Assembly: GCF_016625195.1 (NCBI RefSeq) | Contig: NZ_JACVUP010000025.1 | Location: forward strand, 1-62,536 | Direction: 5' to 3' | Length of the DNA: 62,536 nt | Source of the DNA: Erwinia sp. S63 | GTDB taxonomy: Bacteria > Pseudomonadota > Gammaproteobacteria > Enterobacterales > Enterobacteriaceae | Part shown: positions 44,307 through 53,018 of the stretch, one piece after another | Position numbering within the stretch: the first letter of the stretch is position 1 | Layout: the number at the start of each line of letters is the position of its first letter | Translations under genes and position numbers: made by a program | The notes under the pieces: generated by a model | What the model was told of the DNA's origin: nothing | What the model saw: only the letters and a program-made list of their open reading frames with translations | Databases searched by the model: none

Positions 44307-44705
44307 ATGGATATCAGGGAAGTGTCAGACATCACGGGCGTTCAGCCCTCCACGCTGCGTTTTTATGAAAAAAAGGGGCTTATCCGCTCTGTAGGCCGGA
44401 ACGGCCTGAGGAGGCAATATCATGAGAGCGTATTAGGTAAACTTCAGCTGATAGCGCTGGGGCAGGCGGCCGGCTTTACGCTTGATGAAATTGTTCCCAT
44501 GCTGAATACGTCCGGATCGGTTGCTCTTGACAGAGAAATGCTTCTAAACCGGGCTGCGGAGATTGACTGGGCCATAAGTCGGCTCCGTCAGATTAGCAGG
44601 GGGCTGAAACACGTAGCGCGCTGCCACAAAGCGGAGCATGGCGAGTGTGAAGAGTTCCGGAAAACCGTGAAGAAAGGACTCAGGCTTATTCACTGGCCAG
44701 AGTGA
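44307..44705 (+). CDS. MerR-family regulator
   Basis: 132 residues. HTH typical of MerR/SoxR (MDIREVSDITGVQPSTLRFY, EKKGLIRSVGRNGLRRQY), then a dimer helix. Cysteines at ARCHKAEHGEC could bind metal or sense redox, but are not spaced as in SoxR. Divergent from the DUF2938 gene, with a matching operator between. Confidence 0.87.
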   Translation: MDIREVSDITGVQPSTLRFYEKKGLIRSVGRNGLRRQYHESVLGKLQLIALGQAAGFTLDEIVPMLNTSGSVALDREMLLNRAAEIDWAISRLRQISRGLKHVARCHKAEHGECEEFRKTVKKGLRLIHWPE

Positions 44706-44817
44706 AACGAACGGTCAATCAGCAGAGAGTAAGGAAGCTTTTAGCCTGAAGTAACTGACAGACCACGGCCTTCTCGTGTTAATGAAAAGGCAGAGGCTTT
44801 AAAAATGCTGCTGAAAG

Positions 44818-46005
44818 CTATTGTGCGGCGGGAAAATGAAGGGTGGAGAAGGCCGGAAAGTCGTCAGCCGTTTTGCCCAGCAGTCTGTCGGGGGAATAGT
44901 CATGAAGCAGAGCCGATCGCGACCCCTGCAGAATTTCTTCTGCTCCCAGCCTGCCAAGAAGCGGAGCCAGCGTCATGCCGCTGTGGGTGACCATCAGATA
45001 CACGCGCTTATGTGGTGTGACAAAACCGATGCCGGGAAGCCCGTCAGCCGGTCGCGAACGCTGTCCGACCGCGATCCGCTCAATTTTTGCAGAGCGGGTG
45101 TTATCAAACAGTCGACGCAGCCTGTGCAGCATTTCCTGACCTATGTAGCCTTCAGCAGGGACAGACGCCGCGGGGTCAGCGAGGTGATCCAGGTCAGGAG
45201 CCTGAAGCAGCAGCCGGCCGCCTCCGTCTGGCCGGACGTTAAGCTCTGGGGTGATCAGGTTGGCACTTAACTGCGTAAGCTGTGGCGTGGTCACCGCCAG
45301 AAAACCACAGGCAATCCGATTGGGCTGGTTGGGATCCACCATGGCAAGCTGGAGACCAAGTCGCGACATCAGTTCCCGTGACCACCGGCCCGTAGCCAGC
45401 ACCAGGCTGTCACCTTTCCATTCTGAACCGTCATCAAGGTGCAGTATCACTCCCTTTTCATGTTCAGCGATATCCCTGACGCCGGCATTGATATGAAGTG
45501 CTGCCCCGTACCGGCGCGCTTCAGCCCACTGATGCGCAAGGAATACCGAGGGATGAAGCAGGCACTCTTCCGGAAAATGCCAGATGCGGTCTGCGCGGGG
45601 ATCGATCCGTATCTCCGGCACCCGCGTTCTGAGTTGCGCCTGCGACAGCTCCTCTGCGATGTAGTCTGTCTGACGCAGGCGGGTAACACGCGCGGTGAGT
45701 CGCTCCTGCTGTGCGCTGTTCGTTGCCCACTCATAGGTTCCGCTCTGCTGCAGCCACTGGCCTTCAGAGCGGGAATTTTTTTGTAGCTCAGCGTGTTCAC
45801 GCATCGCCGCCACGTTCAGCGCGTGATAGCTTGCGGGATTTTTACCGTTCGAATTGATCCACGCGAAAGTCGTTGTGCTGGTGCCGGCCCCGATGTCACT
45901 CCGTTCGAAAACGGTCACATCCGCACCGCTGGCGCTGAGAGAGCGGGCAGCCGAGAGTCCAAGAGCTCCGGCACCCACAATGGCAACGCGTTTTTTGTTC
46001 GTCAA
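44818..46005 (-). CDS. FAD-dependent oxidoreductase of the DAO family
   Basis: 395 residues. N-terminal Rossmann motif VAIVGAGALGLSAARSL, FAD-binding follow-up ERSDIGAGTSTTTFAWIN and C-terminal GIGFVTPHKRVYLMVTHSGM, as in D-amino-acid/N-methyl amino-acid oxidases (PF01266). No signal peptide, so cytosolic. It closes the operon porin, SBP, permeases, ATPases, oxidase, all under Zur box 3. Likely oxidises an imported secondary amine; the substrate is unknown. Confidence 0.88.
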   Translation of the reverse strand: MTNKKRVAIVGAGALGLSAARSLSASGADVTVFERSDIGAGTSTTTFAWINSNGKNPASYHALNVAAMREHAELQKNSRSEGQWLQQSGTYEWATNSAQQERLTARVTRLRQTDYIAEELSQAQLRTRVPEIRIDPRADRIWHFPEECLLHPSVFLAHQWAEARRYGAALHINAGVRDIAEHEKGVILHLDDGSEWKGDSLVLATGRWSRELMSRLGLQLAMVDPNQPNRIACGFLAVTTPQLTQLSANLITPELNVRPDGGGRLLLQAPDLDHLADPAASVPAEGYIGQEMLHRLRRLFDNTRSAKIERIAVGQRSRPADGLPGIGFVTPHKRVYLMVTHSGMTLAPLLGRLGAEEILQGSRSALLHDYSPDRLLGKTADDFPAFSTLHFPAAQ

Positions 46006-46077
46006 AACAGTCTCCTTCAGGCAATCAAAATACAGAGTGCAGGCTCATGAATGACGGTCCTTCTGCAGTCAGGACGT

Positions 46078-46713
46078 TCATAGCTGCCTTATTTCATCAG
46101 ATACAGCCTCTACGAGCTCGTGATCGTGACTTATCATCAGCACGCCACCACCACTGCGGGTGTATCGCTTAATCGCATCCATCAGCGTAGCCGTCGTAGC
46201 CGGGTCAAGCATGGAAGTCATCTCATCCAGGATAATATATTCCGGTTCAGCAGCAAGCGTTCGTGCCAAAGCCGCCCGCTGCAGCTGCCCGTCGGACACC
46301 TGTGCAGGAAAGCGTCTGAGCAAATCGGCAGTCAGCGCCACATCTGAGAGTATCCGGTCGATATCCACGCCACGGCTTGCGGTCTGCAAAATGGTCTTCT
46401 GCAGCGTCAGCCGGGGATCACAGGAGCGGCGGGGTGACTGAAACACCATGCCAATCTGTCCCCGGGTCTGACTACCGGAGCGGCTGCGTACGTTACCGAC
46501 TGGCATAGTGTTACAGGTCACCTTTCCGCTTACCGGCACGACCAGTCCGGCCATGACGCGCCCGAGTGTCGTTTTGCCGCGTCCGGACTGACCGGTCAGA
46601 CCCGTAATTTTGCCCGGTGGCACCGTGAGGCTCACGCGATCAAGCACCCGCCAGAGGCTGCCGTCAGGACGTTCAAACTCAACAATCACATTACTGGCAA
46701 TCAAACCCTGCAT
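46078..46713 (-). CDS. ABC transporter ATPase, peptide/nickel/opine type (DppF-like)
   Basis: 211 residues: Walker A GLTGQSGRGKTTLG, signature VSDGQLQRAALAR with Asp in place of the common Gly, Walker B EYIILDEMTSMLD and SHDHE. Slightly short for the class, with a brief C-terminus. Overlaps the next ATPase gene by 13 nt. Confidence 0.88.
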   Translation of the reverse strand: MQGLIASNVIVEFERPDGSLWRVLDRVSLTVPPGKITGLTGQSGRGKTTLGRVMAGLVVPVSGKVTCNTMPVGNVRSRSGSQTRGQIGMVFQSPRRSCDPRLTLQKTILQTASRGVDIDRILSDVALTADLLRRFPAQVSDGQLQRAALARTLAAEPEYIILDEMTSMLDPATTATLMDAIKRYTRSGGGVLMISHDHELVEAVSDEIRQL

Positions 46714-47555
46714 TCAGTCCCCCCGGGCATGGCAATACGCGATTCATAGCTATATTCATCGGATAGGTCGGTCAGTTCCGGCGGCACGCCGCGCATCCTG
46801 TGCAATCCATTGCGCGGCAGAGCTGCCAGCAGATCACACGTGTAACGGTGTTCTGCTCCGCCGTTAAGGAGCGTGCCTGCAGGACCGGATTCGATAATGC
46901 GTGAGGCATAACATACGCTCAGCTCGTCAGCGATACCGGTATCGAGCAGCGTGCTGATATCATGCGTGATAAGCATGACCGCCGCGCCCTCGCCGGCAAT
47001 CTGCCGCAGCAAACGGAATATTCCCTCTTTGCGGGCAGGATCCAGCGACGCGGTGGGTTCATCTGCAATAATCACGTCCGGCGCGCCGGCCAGTGCGAAG
47101 GCGACGGCGGCACGCTGGGCCATACCCCCAGAAATTTCATGCGGATAAAGCTGCAAAACGTCAGGTTTTAAATCGACGGTTGCCATCAGCTCTTCGGGCG
47201 TGAGCGGGCCTTCCAGCACCTCAACGGTTTCTGCAAGCTGCGCGCCCAGCGTTCTGACGGGCGTCATAAACGTGGCGGCTGACTGCGGGATCAGCGCAAT
47301 ATGTTTACCCAGAAAGCGAGACTGGCTGCCAAGGATGTTTTCCTCACGATAAAGAACGCTGCCTGATACGCGCGCCTTGTGCGGCAGCAGGCCCGTAATG
47401 GCCTGCGCGATAGTGGACTTGCCGCACCCTGACTCACCAATCAGGGCATGGACCTCTCCTTTCGCCACGTCGAGGTTTATCAGCGAGGCAGCATGCACCT
47501 GGCTACCCTGCGCCAGCGGGATCCTGACCGTTAAATTTTCGATTTTCAGCGTCAT
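46701..47555 (-). CDS. ABC transporter ATPase, peptide/nickel/opine type (DppD-like)
   Basis: 284 residues: Walker A LIGESGCGKSTIAQ, signature ISGGMAQRAAVAF, Walker B DVIIADEPTASLD and ITHDIS, with the C-terminal oligopeptide-type extension (PRNGLHRMRGVPPELTDL). Overlaps the permease gene (ATGA). Confidence 0.9.
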   Translation of the reverse strand: MTLKIENLTVRIPLAQGSQVHAASLINLDVAKGEVHALIGESGCGKSTIAQAITGLLPHKARVSGSVLYREENILGSQSRFLGKHIALIPQSAATFMTPVRTLGAQLAETVEVLEGPLTPEELMATVDLKPDVLQLYPHEISGGMAQRAAVAFALAGAPDVIIADEPTASLDPARKEGIFRLLRQIAGEGAAVMLITHDISTLLDTGIADELSVCYASRIIESGPAGTLLNGGAEHRYTCDLLAALPRNGLHRMRGVPPELTDLSDEYSYESRIAMPGGTECRV

Positions 47556-48397
47556 CGCAGCGTCTCCTGATGACCGGTGATACGGTTTTTAAGCATGCCG
47601 CCAATCAGTGAGACTGACACCGTTGTGGCAATCAACAACAGGCAGGGAAACAGCAGCATCCACCACTGGCCGAGCAGCAGTGCACCCTGAGCTGATGACA
47701 GAAGCGTACCGAGTGAGGGCATGTGCGGCGGAAGCCCCAGCCCGAGAAAAGATAGCGTGGACTCGTGCCAGATAGTGTGCGGGATCAGTAAAACCAGGCC
47801 GATTAGCGTCTGTCCCAGTGCGGCAGGAATGAGATGAACCCGGATGATACGCCAGCGGTTCATGCCGGAAAGCCATGCGGCCTCAATGAATTCGGCGTGA
47901 CGGACGCCGATAATCTGCGCCCTGACTACCCGGGCAATATAGGTCCAGTGCGTCAGGGTCAGGGAGGCAATAATCGCTATGACCGAACCCTTAAACAGTG
48001 ACACGATCAGGATGCCAATGAGCAGGTGGGGGAGCGCATTAATACCGTCCGTAATCCGCATTATAATACGGTCAACCCAGCCCCCGCTCATGCCTGCCAG
48101 CGTGCCGAGTACCACGCCAAAAAGACAGGACGTTGTGGCCGTTACCAGAGAGATTACGAGAGAAATGCGCAGCCCCTGCGCTACGCGGATAAAAAGATCG
48201 TGACCCTCTGCATCGGTTCCAAACAGTGCATCTTTACCCGGAGGCAGGTCCGCCATACTGAAGTCGGTTATCAGAGGATCAACGTGGCTGACCCAGGGAA
48301 CCACGATGGCGTAGCCGGCAACCACCATAAATGTCATCCAGGTGAGGATGGCTGAAAGGCCCGGAGGCGTTCGGGAGAGAGAAAATATCTTAAGCAT
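47552..48397 (-). CDS. ABC permease, DppC-like
   Basis: 281 residues, about six membrane segments. BPD_transp_1 signature EFIEAAWLSGMNRWRIIRVH (EAA-like loop). Start 48397 overlaps the previous gene by 8 nt; the frame is open to 48463 but that would lie inside that gene. Confidence 0.88.
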   Translation of the reverse strand: MLKIFSLSRTPPGLSAILTWMTFMVVAGYAIVVPWVSHVDPLITDFSMADLPPGKDALFGTDAEGHDLFIRVAQGLRISLVISLVTATTSCLFGVVLGTLAGMSGGWVDRIIMRITDGINALPHLLIGILIVSLFKGSVIAIIASLTLTHWTYIARVVRAQIIGVRHAEFIEAAWLSGMNRWRIIRVHLIPAALGQTLIGLVLLIPHTIWHESTLSFLGLGLPPHMPSLGTLLSSAQGALLLGQWWMLLFPCLLLIATTVSVSLIGGMLKNRITGHQETLR

Positions 48398-49394
48398 CTG
48401 CGTCAACCCGCGGGTCCAGAATAACGAAAAGAATATCGGCGATGAGGTTGCCCAGCAGGACAAGCACCGTTACCGCCACCGTCAGAAAGGTCAGCAGCGC
48501 AAAATCGAGTGACTGGGCACTTCTGACCAGTGCGCTGCCGAGCCCGGGCCAGGAAAAGATGCTTTCAACCAACACGGAGCCCGCGACCAGCTCCGCCAGT
48601 CGTGATCCAACCAGCGCGACAAAAGGCGGGAGCGCGGTCGGAATGATGTGATGGCTGACGATGCGCGAAAAGGGAATACCCCGGACGCGGGCTCCCCGGA
48701 TGGCGTCTGAATTCAGTACATCCGTCACCGATTCCCGCAGGCTGAGTATCAGCCACGGCAGCTGTGTTAAACCCAGCACCAGGCCTGGCAGTAACAGATG
48801 CATCAGCGTAGAACTCAGCGTCGCCGCCTGCCCTGGATAAGTCAGCCCGCCGGTGGGCAGCAGGTTGAATGAGATGGCAAAGATACCCAGCATAACCAGC
48901 GCCAGCACAAACGGGGGTATCGTCTGCAGAATGATGGCAAAAAAGCTGATAAACCGATCGGCAAGGCCGCCGGGTTTCAGCCCGGCAGCCGTTCCCAGAA
49001 TAAATGAAACGGCCGTACTGAAAACCAGTCCGGTGCAGCCTAACAGCACCGTCCACGGCAGCCGATCGCTGATGACAGCGGTAACGGGCTGCTGGTAGGC
49101 GCGGGATATACCCAGGTCTCCTGAGCATACCCCGGTTACCCATTCCCACCAGGACGCATACCAGGTCAGATCAAGGTGCAGTACAGCCGACAGCGACGCC
49201 TGTTGTGATGCCGTCATCTCGGCGGCAAGCCCACCAAGATAAGCATCAAGCGGATCGTAGGGGCTGACGGTGGCCAAAGCAAACTGCCCCAGCGTGACCA
49301 GAATGAGCAGCGGTACAAGGAAAGTAATGCGCCTTGCCACCATCAGCAGTACGGAACGACGGCGGCGATGCCACCGTCCTGATGAGAATGCCAT
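48390..49394 (-). CDS. ABC permease, DppB-like
   Basis: 334 residues with six to seven membrane segments, N-terminal extension RWHRRRRSVLLMVARRITFL and EAA-type loop DAIRGARVRGIPFSRIVSHH. Pairs with the DppC-like gene. Starts 3 nt after the binding-protein gene. Confidence 0.88.
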   Translation of the reverse strand: MAFSSGRWHRRRRSVLLMVARRITFLVPLLILVTLGQFALATVSPYDPLDAYLGGLAAEMTASQQASLSAVLHLDLTWYASWWEWVTGVCSGDLGISRAYQQPVTAVISDRLPWTVLLGCTGLVFSTAVSFILGTAAGLKPGGLADRFISFFAIILQTIPPFVLALVMLGIFAISFNLLPTGGLTYPGQAATLSSTLMHLLLPGLVLGLTQLPWLILSLRESVTDVLNSDAIRGARVRGIPFSRIVSHHIIPTALPPFVALVGSRLAELVAGSVLVESIFSWPGLGSALVRSAQSLDFALLTFLTVAVTVLVLLGNLIADILFVILDPRVDADA

Positions 49395-49397
49395 CTG

Positions 49398-51014
49398 CTA
49401 CTTTTTCCAGGACTCAATGGTGAACCAGGGGCCAAATCCGATGTTATGGGAATGAGGCTCCAGTGTGACCTTGATATTTTTGTAACCCATTTCACGCTGA
49501 ACGTAGATATGGTCAAGATAGACAAGCTGCAGCATGGCGGGCTTGCGGTGATATTCTTTCTGCAGTTCGCGATAGAGGCCGGCCTGCTTGTGAGGGTCTG
49601 TTTCCGCACGAGCGCTGTCGAGAAGGCGGTCTATGACCGGATTGCGGTAATCAGAGGCGTTATCCCAGCTTGCGCCTACCCCTGGCTCTGCGTATTTAGA
49701 GTGCAGGATGTGGTAAACCTGACTGTCCACAGAGTACGGCACGCCGCTTCCGGCCATCACGGAGGTGCTGGCATAAACGTCCCGTGTGACTGATTTTGAA
49801 TCCCGCGCCACCGGCGTGACCTGAATGCCGATTTTCTTCAGGTCGCTCGCGACCATCAGCGTCAGATCGCGGCGGGAGCGATCGCGATTCGGAAAATAAA
49901 TGATATCAAAAGCCGCACGCTGGCCGTTACGCACCCGCACGCCATCCGTACCCACCTTCCAGCCAGCATCATCAAGGATTTGCTTAGCCTTTTCGGGTGA
50001 GTAGCTGAACTCTTCTGCCGGATCGTAAGCCTCACCAAAGAAGGGGGCCAGGTAGGTAGAGTTGGCGGTACCGTGCCCCTTCAGCGCGTATTTGACCATG
50101 TCGGCCCGGTTTACGGCGTAGTTGACCGCCAGACGGATAGCATCATCTCCCGTTACCGGATTGCCGGCGGGCAGGCTGACAGCACGCCAGTCTCCGGCCT
50201 TCACGGAGAAGGTTTCGTATTCTGGCGCTTTGAAGGTCGCGGCAAGGTCGGCCGGAAGCGCGGTGCCGTCGCCTTCACCGGCTCTCAGCTGCTGCGCACG
50301 CGCATTTTCATCAGCGGTATAACGCAGGACGATTTTCTGCACCTGCGGCTGAGGTCCCCAGTAGTCCTTACGGGCGGTCAGGATCGCCTGATCGGGTCGT
50401 AACTCAGTTAATTCATAAGCGCCAGTGCCCACCGGATGCGTATTCAGCGGGGAAGCTTCTGCCTTACTCAGGTTAGCAAAATCAAACGCTTCGGAAGGGG
50501 CGATGCCATTGATAAGACGGCGATCAAAGTTTGCCATTGGCTCTTTGAGCGTAAACACCACGGCATCGGAGGTGGCCTCGACTTTCTCAACGTTATCCCA
50601 TGTTGCAATTTCAGAAGACGCCGAGCGCGGATCGATAAAGGCCTGATAGGTCGCGACCACATCCTCTGGTCCAAATGACGTACCATCTGAGAACTTGATC
50701 CCCTTACGCAGCGGAACGGTCCAGACCTTATTTTTTTCCGAAGCCACTGCCGGGCCGGAGGCAAGGGTAGGGATCAGATCAGGCTGTCTGTCAAAGACGC
50801 CGGCTTCAATCCGGTACAGCCCCTGATAAAAGTGAGATTCACCGCTCCGGCCGTGGCCCAGAAGAGGGTTGTAATGCCCCAGTTCAAAGCGCTCAATAAT
50901 CACAACCGTATTCTGAGCCTGCGCTGAGGTATCTGCTGCTGCAGCAACGCCTGATGCAAATGACGTAGTTACGGCCAGCGCGAGCGCGCTGTAAATAAAT
51001 GCTTGTTTTAACAT
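49398..51014 (-). CDS. ABC substrate-binding protein, family 5 (Dpp/Nik/opine type)
   Basis: 538 residues from ATG 51014 (AAAGGA upstream). Signal peptide (FIYSALALAVTTSFASGVAA), then the SBP_bac_5 pattern: VWTVPLRKGIKFSDGTSFGP, HPVGTGAYELTE, AVNYAVNRADMVKYALKGHG. The family binds peptides, nickel chelates or opines. Position in a Zur-controlled operon suggests a zinc-bound ligand; the ligand cannot be read from sequence. Confidence 0.9.
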   Translation of the reverse strand: MLKQAFIYSALALAVTTSFASGVAAAADTSAQAQNTVVIIERFELGHYNPLLGHGRSGESHFYQGLYRIEAGVFDRQPDLIPTLASGPAVASEKNKVWTVPLRKGIKFSDGTSFGPEDVVATYQAFIDPRSASSEIATWDNVEKVEATSDAVVFTLKEPMANFDRRLINGIAPSEAFDFANLSKAEASPLNTHPVGTGAYELTELRPDQAILTARKDYWGPQPQVQKIVLRYTADENARAQQLRAGEGDGTALPADLAATFKAPEYETFSVKAGDWRAVSLPAGNPVTGDDAIRLAVNYAVNRADMVKYALKGHGTANSTYLAPFFGEAYDPAEEFSYSPEKAKQILDDAGWKVGTDGVRVRNGQRAAFDIIYFPNRDRSRRDLTLMVASDLKKIGIQVTPVARDSKSVTRDVYASTSVMAGSGVPYSVDSQVYHILHSKYAEPGVGASWDNASDYRNPVIDRLLDSARAETDPHKQAGLYRELQKEYHRKPAMLQLVYLDHIYVQREMGYKNIKVTLEPHSHNIGFGPWFTIESWKK

Positions 51015-51029
51015 ATTGGTTTTCCTTTG

Positions 51030-51055
51030 GTGGCCGAACAGCATTATTCAGCCAC
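51030..51055 (-). promoter_or_regulatory. intercistronic hairpin between porin and SBP genes
   Basis: Minus strand GTGGCTGAA-TAATGCTG-TTCGGCCAC: 9-bp stem with one G-T pair, no U-tract. Sits in the 64-nt gap and could stabilise the porin message or lower downstream expression. Confidence 0.6.
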
Positions 51056-51078
51056 TGGTCGATTCAGCAGGAGGGAAA

Positions 51079-51795
51079 TCAGAAGCTGTAAGTCACACCC
51101 ACGCGGAAGCGCGTCTGACGCTCGTCGGTATACTTGCTGCCAGGAATGTTGGCGACAGCCACGTAGGGTTTCCAGTTTTTGTCAACGGCATAGGAGACCT
51201 TGACGTCGTGCGTCCACTGGTAGTCTTTGTTGTTTGCAACGGGCGCAAACTCTTTGGTGTCGGTTTTGTGGTATTCCAGCTCGTACTCGATACCCCAGTT
51301 GCCCGGCAGGCGATAACTCAGCACGGACGTAATGGTCATGCCTTTTTCCTGCGTATTTTTTTCAGTGTTGATATTTCCGCTGTAGCGCTTATAAAACGGG
51401 CGGAAACGAAGTGACCAGTTCAGGTCATCTGTGAAATACACGTAACTTTTTACGTAGGGACGATAGTTGGTGTAATTACTGTCTACGGCGAGATTAAGAC
51501 CGCCCTCAAGGGCAAAAAGTGGATTAAAACGGTAGAGATAGCTGGGTACGGCTTCCCAGCCATCGCTCACGTTTTCGTGGTAAACGTTATCGCTGCGTGC
51601 GCCGGAGTCTCCGCTTTTCCATTTCACTTCCGAAGAAATACCAAACCCGTTGCTGAAGCGATGTGAAATCAGCAGGCGGTCTTTATGCGTGTTCTCTGCG
51701 GTATCTTTAACTTCATGGCGATAATCAATACTTACCGCGCAGGCATTAGCAGTGAGAAGAGAGGCGATTGCAAAAGTTACTGCCCTGATATTCAT
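51079..51795 (-). CDS. KdgM-family outer-membrane porin
   Basis: 238 residues from ATG 51795 (GGATTA upstream; a TTG one codon earlier is less likely). Signal peptide (AVTFAIASLLTANACA), then antiparallel strands of the 12-strand oligogalacturonate/sialate porin family: VSIDYRHEVKDTAENTHKDR, ISHRFSNGFGISSEVKW, and a C-terminal RFRVGVTYSF ending in Phe for BAM. First gene of an ABC/oxidase operon under Zur box 3. KdgM porins usually serve acidic sugars; use with zinc control is unusual. Confidence 0.9.
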   Translation of the reverse strand: MNIRAVTFAIASLLTANACAVSIDYRHEVKDTAENTHKDRLLISHRFSNGFGISSEVKWKSGDSGARSDNVYHENVSDGWEAVPSYLYRFNPLFALEGGLNLAVDSNYTNYRPYVKSYVYFTDDLNWSLRFRPFYKRYSGNINTEKNTQEKGMTITSVLSYRLPGNWGIEYELEYHKTDTKEFAPVANNKDYQWTHDVKVSYAVDKNWKPYVAVANIPGSKYTDERQTRFRVGVTYSF

Positions 51796-51896
51796 CAATT
51801 AATCCATTTTTTAATTTAAGTCACTCAAATTCAGAATTTTTATATGAAGTACGCAGTTTCATCGCTGATGGTACGGATGAGCACAAACCTCAATGC

Positions 51897-51919
51897 GAAA
51901 CGTTATAACATAACAATTA
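51897..51919. promoter_or_regulatory. Zur box 3 (porin-ABC-oxidase operon)
   Basis: GAAACGTTATAACATAACAA followed by TTA: GTTAT-AAC-ATAAC palindrome core, the 23-mer differing from the E. coli consensus in four positions. 102 nt before the porin start. Confidence 0.82.
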
Positions 51920-52109
51920 ACCACATAAAAAGACGTTTGCTTACAATCATTGGCAATAATCGTTATCTTGCATGGTAGTATTTTGGTTAATTTTACATAT
52001 ATATCAATGTATTAAAGATTAAAAGTGGTTTTAATAAAAACGTCACATTCATGTAGTCATTTACAAACGATTTAGCAAATTAAAGATTGAATTATGCTTT
52101 CAATCGTAT

Positions 52110-52129
52110 AATCTATATATCTATAGATT
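52110..52129. promoter_or_regulatory. ArsR/SmtB-type operator
   Basis: AATCTATA-TATC-TATAGATT, perfect 8-bp arms, 20 nt before the ArsR-family start. Form and place fit autoregulation by a zinc-sensing ArsR repressor. Confidence 0.75.
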
Positions 52130-52148
52130 GTTTGAGTGAGGCTCAGCT

Positions 52149-52433
52149 ATGGAATCAGATTTGAAGGCGGTATCACTTTTTTTTCACGCCTTGTCTGATG
52201 AAGGTCGAATGCGACTGGTCATCCTGCTCGAAAGCGGTGAGAAAAGCGTGACTGAACTTACAGAGTTGTCTGGTGAAAAGATGGTGAACGTCTCTGCAAG
52301 GTTACGGGACCTTCTTCACCACCGACTGGTCGTCCGCCGCAGAGAGGGGAGGAAGATGTTTTACAGCCTCGCCGACAAACATGTTGCCGATATCATCCGC
52401 AACGCCTGTGAACACATAAACGAAGACCATTGA
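52149..52433 (+). CDS. ArsR/SmtB-family zinc-sensing repressor
   Basis: 94 residues. Winged helix with LSDEGRMRLVILLESGEKSV and VNVSARLRDLLHHRLVVRRR. The last helix carries D-x-H-x10-H-x2-E (DKHVADIIRNACEHINE), exactly the alpha-5 zinc site of SmtB/CzrA. Expected to leave DNA when zinc is high. Co-transcribed with the His-rich gene 16 nt on. GAGG seven bases before the start. Confidence 0.9.
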   Translation: MESDLKAVSLFFHALSDEGRMRLVILLESGEKSVTELTELSGEKMVNVSARLRDLLHHRLVVRRREGRKMFYSLADKHVADIIRNACEHINEDH

Positions 52434-52449
52434 TATTCAGGAGTCAGTA

Positions 52450-52806
52450 ATGTCCAGCTGCAACGAAAAGCATCACGTAAACCACAATCACACTCACGGC
52501 ACCGGCTGTGGCCACATCGCCATTCAGCATGGCGATCACGTCGATTACCTCCATGATGGCCATCTGCACCATCCTCACGGCGACCATGTGGATGAGCACG
52601 TGCTGGAAGTCAGTGCCAGTAATCCCGACGTATGTACACCAGAACACCATTGCTCAGGGCATGCACCCGATCACGTGCACGGCCCGGGATGTGGCCATGA
52701 GGCTGTTCCGCACGGTGACCACGTTGACTATCTGGTAGACGGACATTTGCATCACCCTCATGGCGAGCACTGCGATAATCACGGGCCTGTGCAGATTATT
52801 ATATAA
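52450..52806 (+). CDS. small histidine-rich tandem-repeat metal-binding protein
   Basis: 118 residues with 29 His and 6 Cys. Two repeats of about 34 residues (17-50 and 78-111) share G.GCGH, HGDHVDYL and DGHLHHPHG. No signal peptide or membrane segment, so cytosolic. Such proteins occur after ArsR genes and are usually annotated as hypothetical. A zinc store or buffer is likely, induced through the SmtB-like regulator. CAGGAG before the start. Confidence 0.85.
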   Translation: MSSCNEKHHVNHNHTHGTGCGHIAIQHGDHVDYLHDGHLHHPHGDHVDEHVLEVSASNPDVCTPEHHCSGHAPDHVHGPGCGHEAVPHGDHVDYLVDGHLHHPHGEHCDNHGPVQIII

Positions 52807-52960
52807 AGCATTAAAAATTGTGCCATTATCAGATCGCTGGCAGTTTGTTTGTTGGAATATTTAATCATCTGAATAATTGATTGTGCATGAAAAAGAAATT
52901 TTAGTCCGGCGAATCTTACTATTAAATTTTTTATAAAAGATTATTTTAACGATGATGCAA

Positions 52961-52988
52961 ACTGCACCTCCCGCTATGGAGGTGCAGT
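52961..52988. terminator. hairpin between convergent His-rich and TonB-receptor genes
   Basis: ACTGCACCTCC / GGAGGTGCAGT, perfect 11-bp stem, loop CGCTAT. No long T-run; likely bidirectional. Confidence 0.6.
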
Positions 52989-53018
52989 GGTCATCCGACT
53001 AATACACTAATAAGGAGG

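Larger units (their letters stand above)
51796..52148. promoter_or_regulatory. divergent control region: Zur box 3 and SmtB-type operator
   Basis: Holds the Zur box at 51897 and the 8-bp-arm palindrome at 52110-52129. Low-zinc control of the porin operon on one side and high-zinc control of the ArsR/His-rich pair on the other is inferred. Confidence 0.75.
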
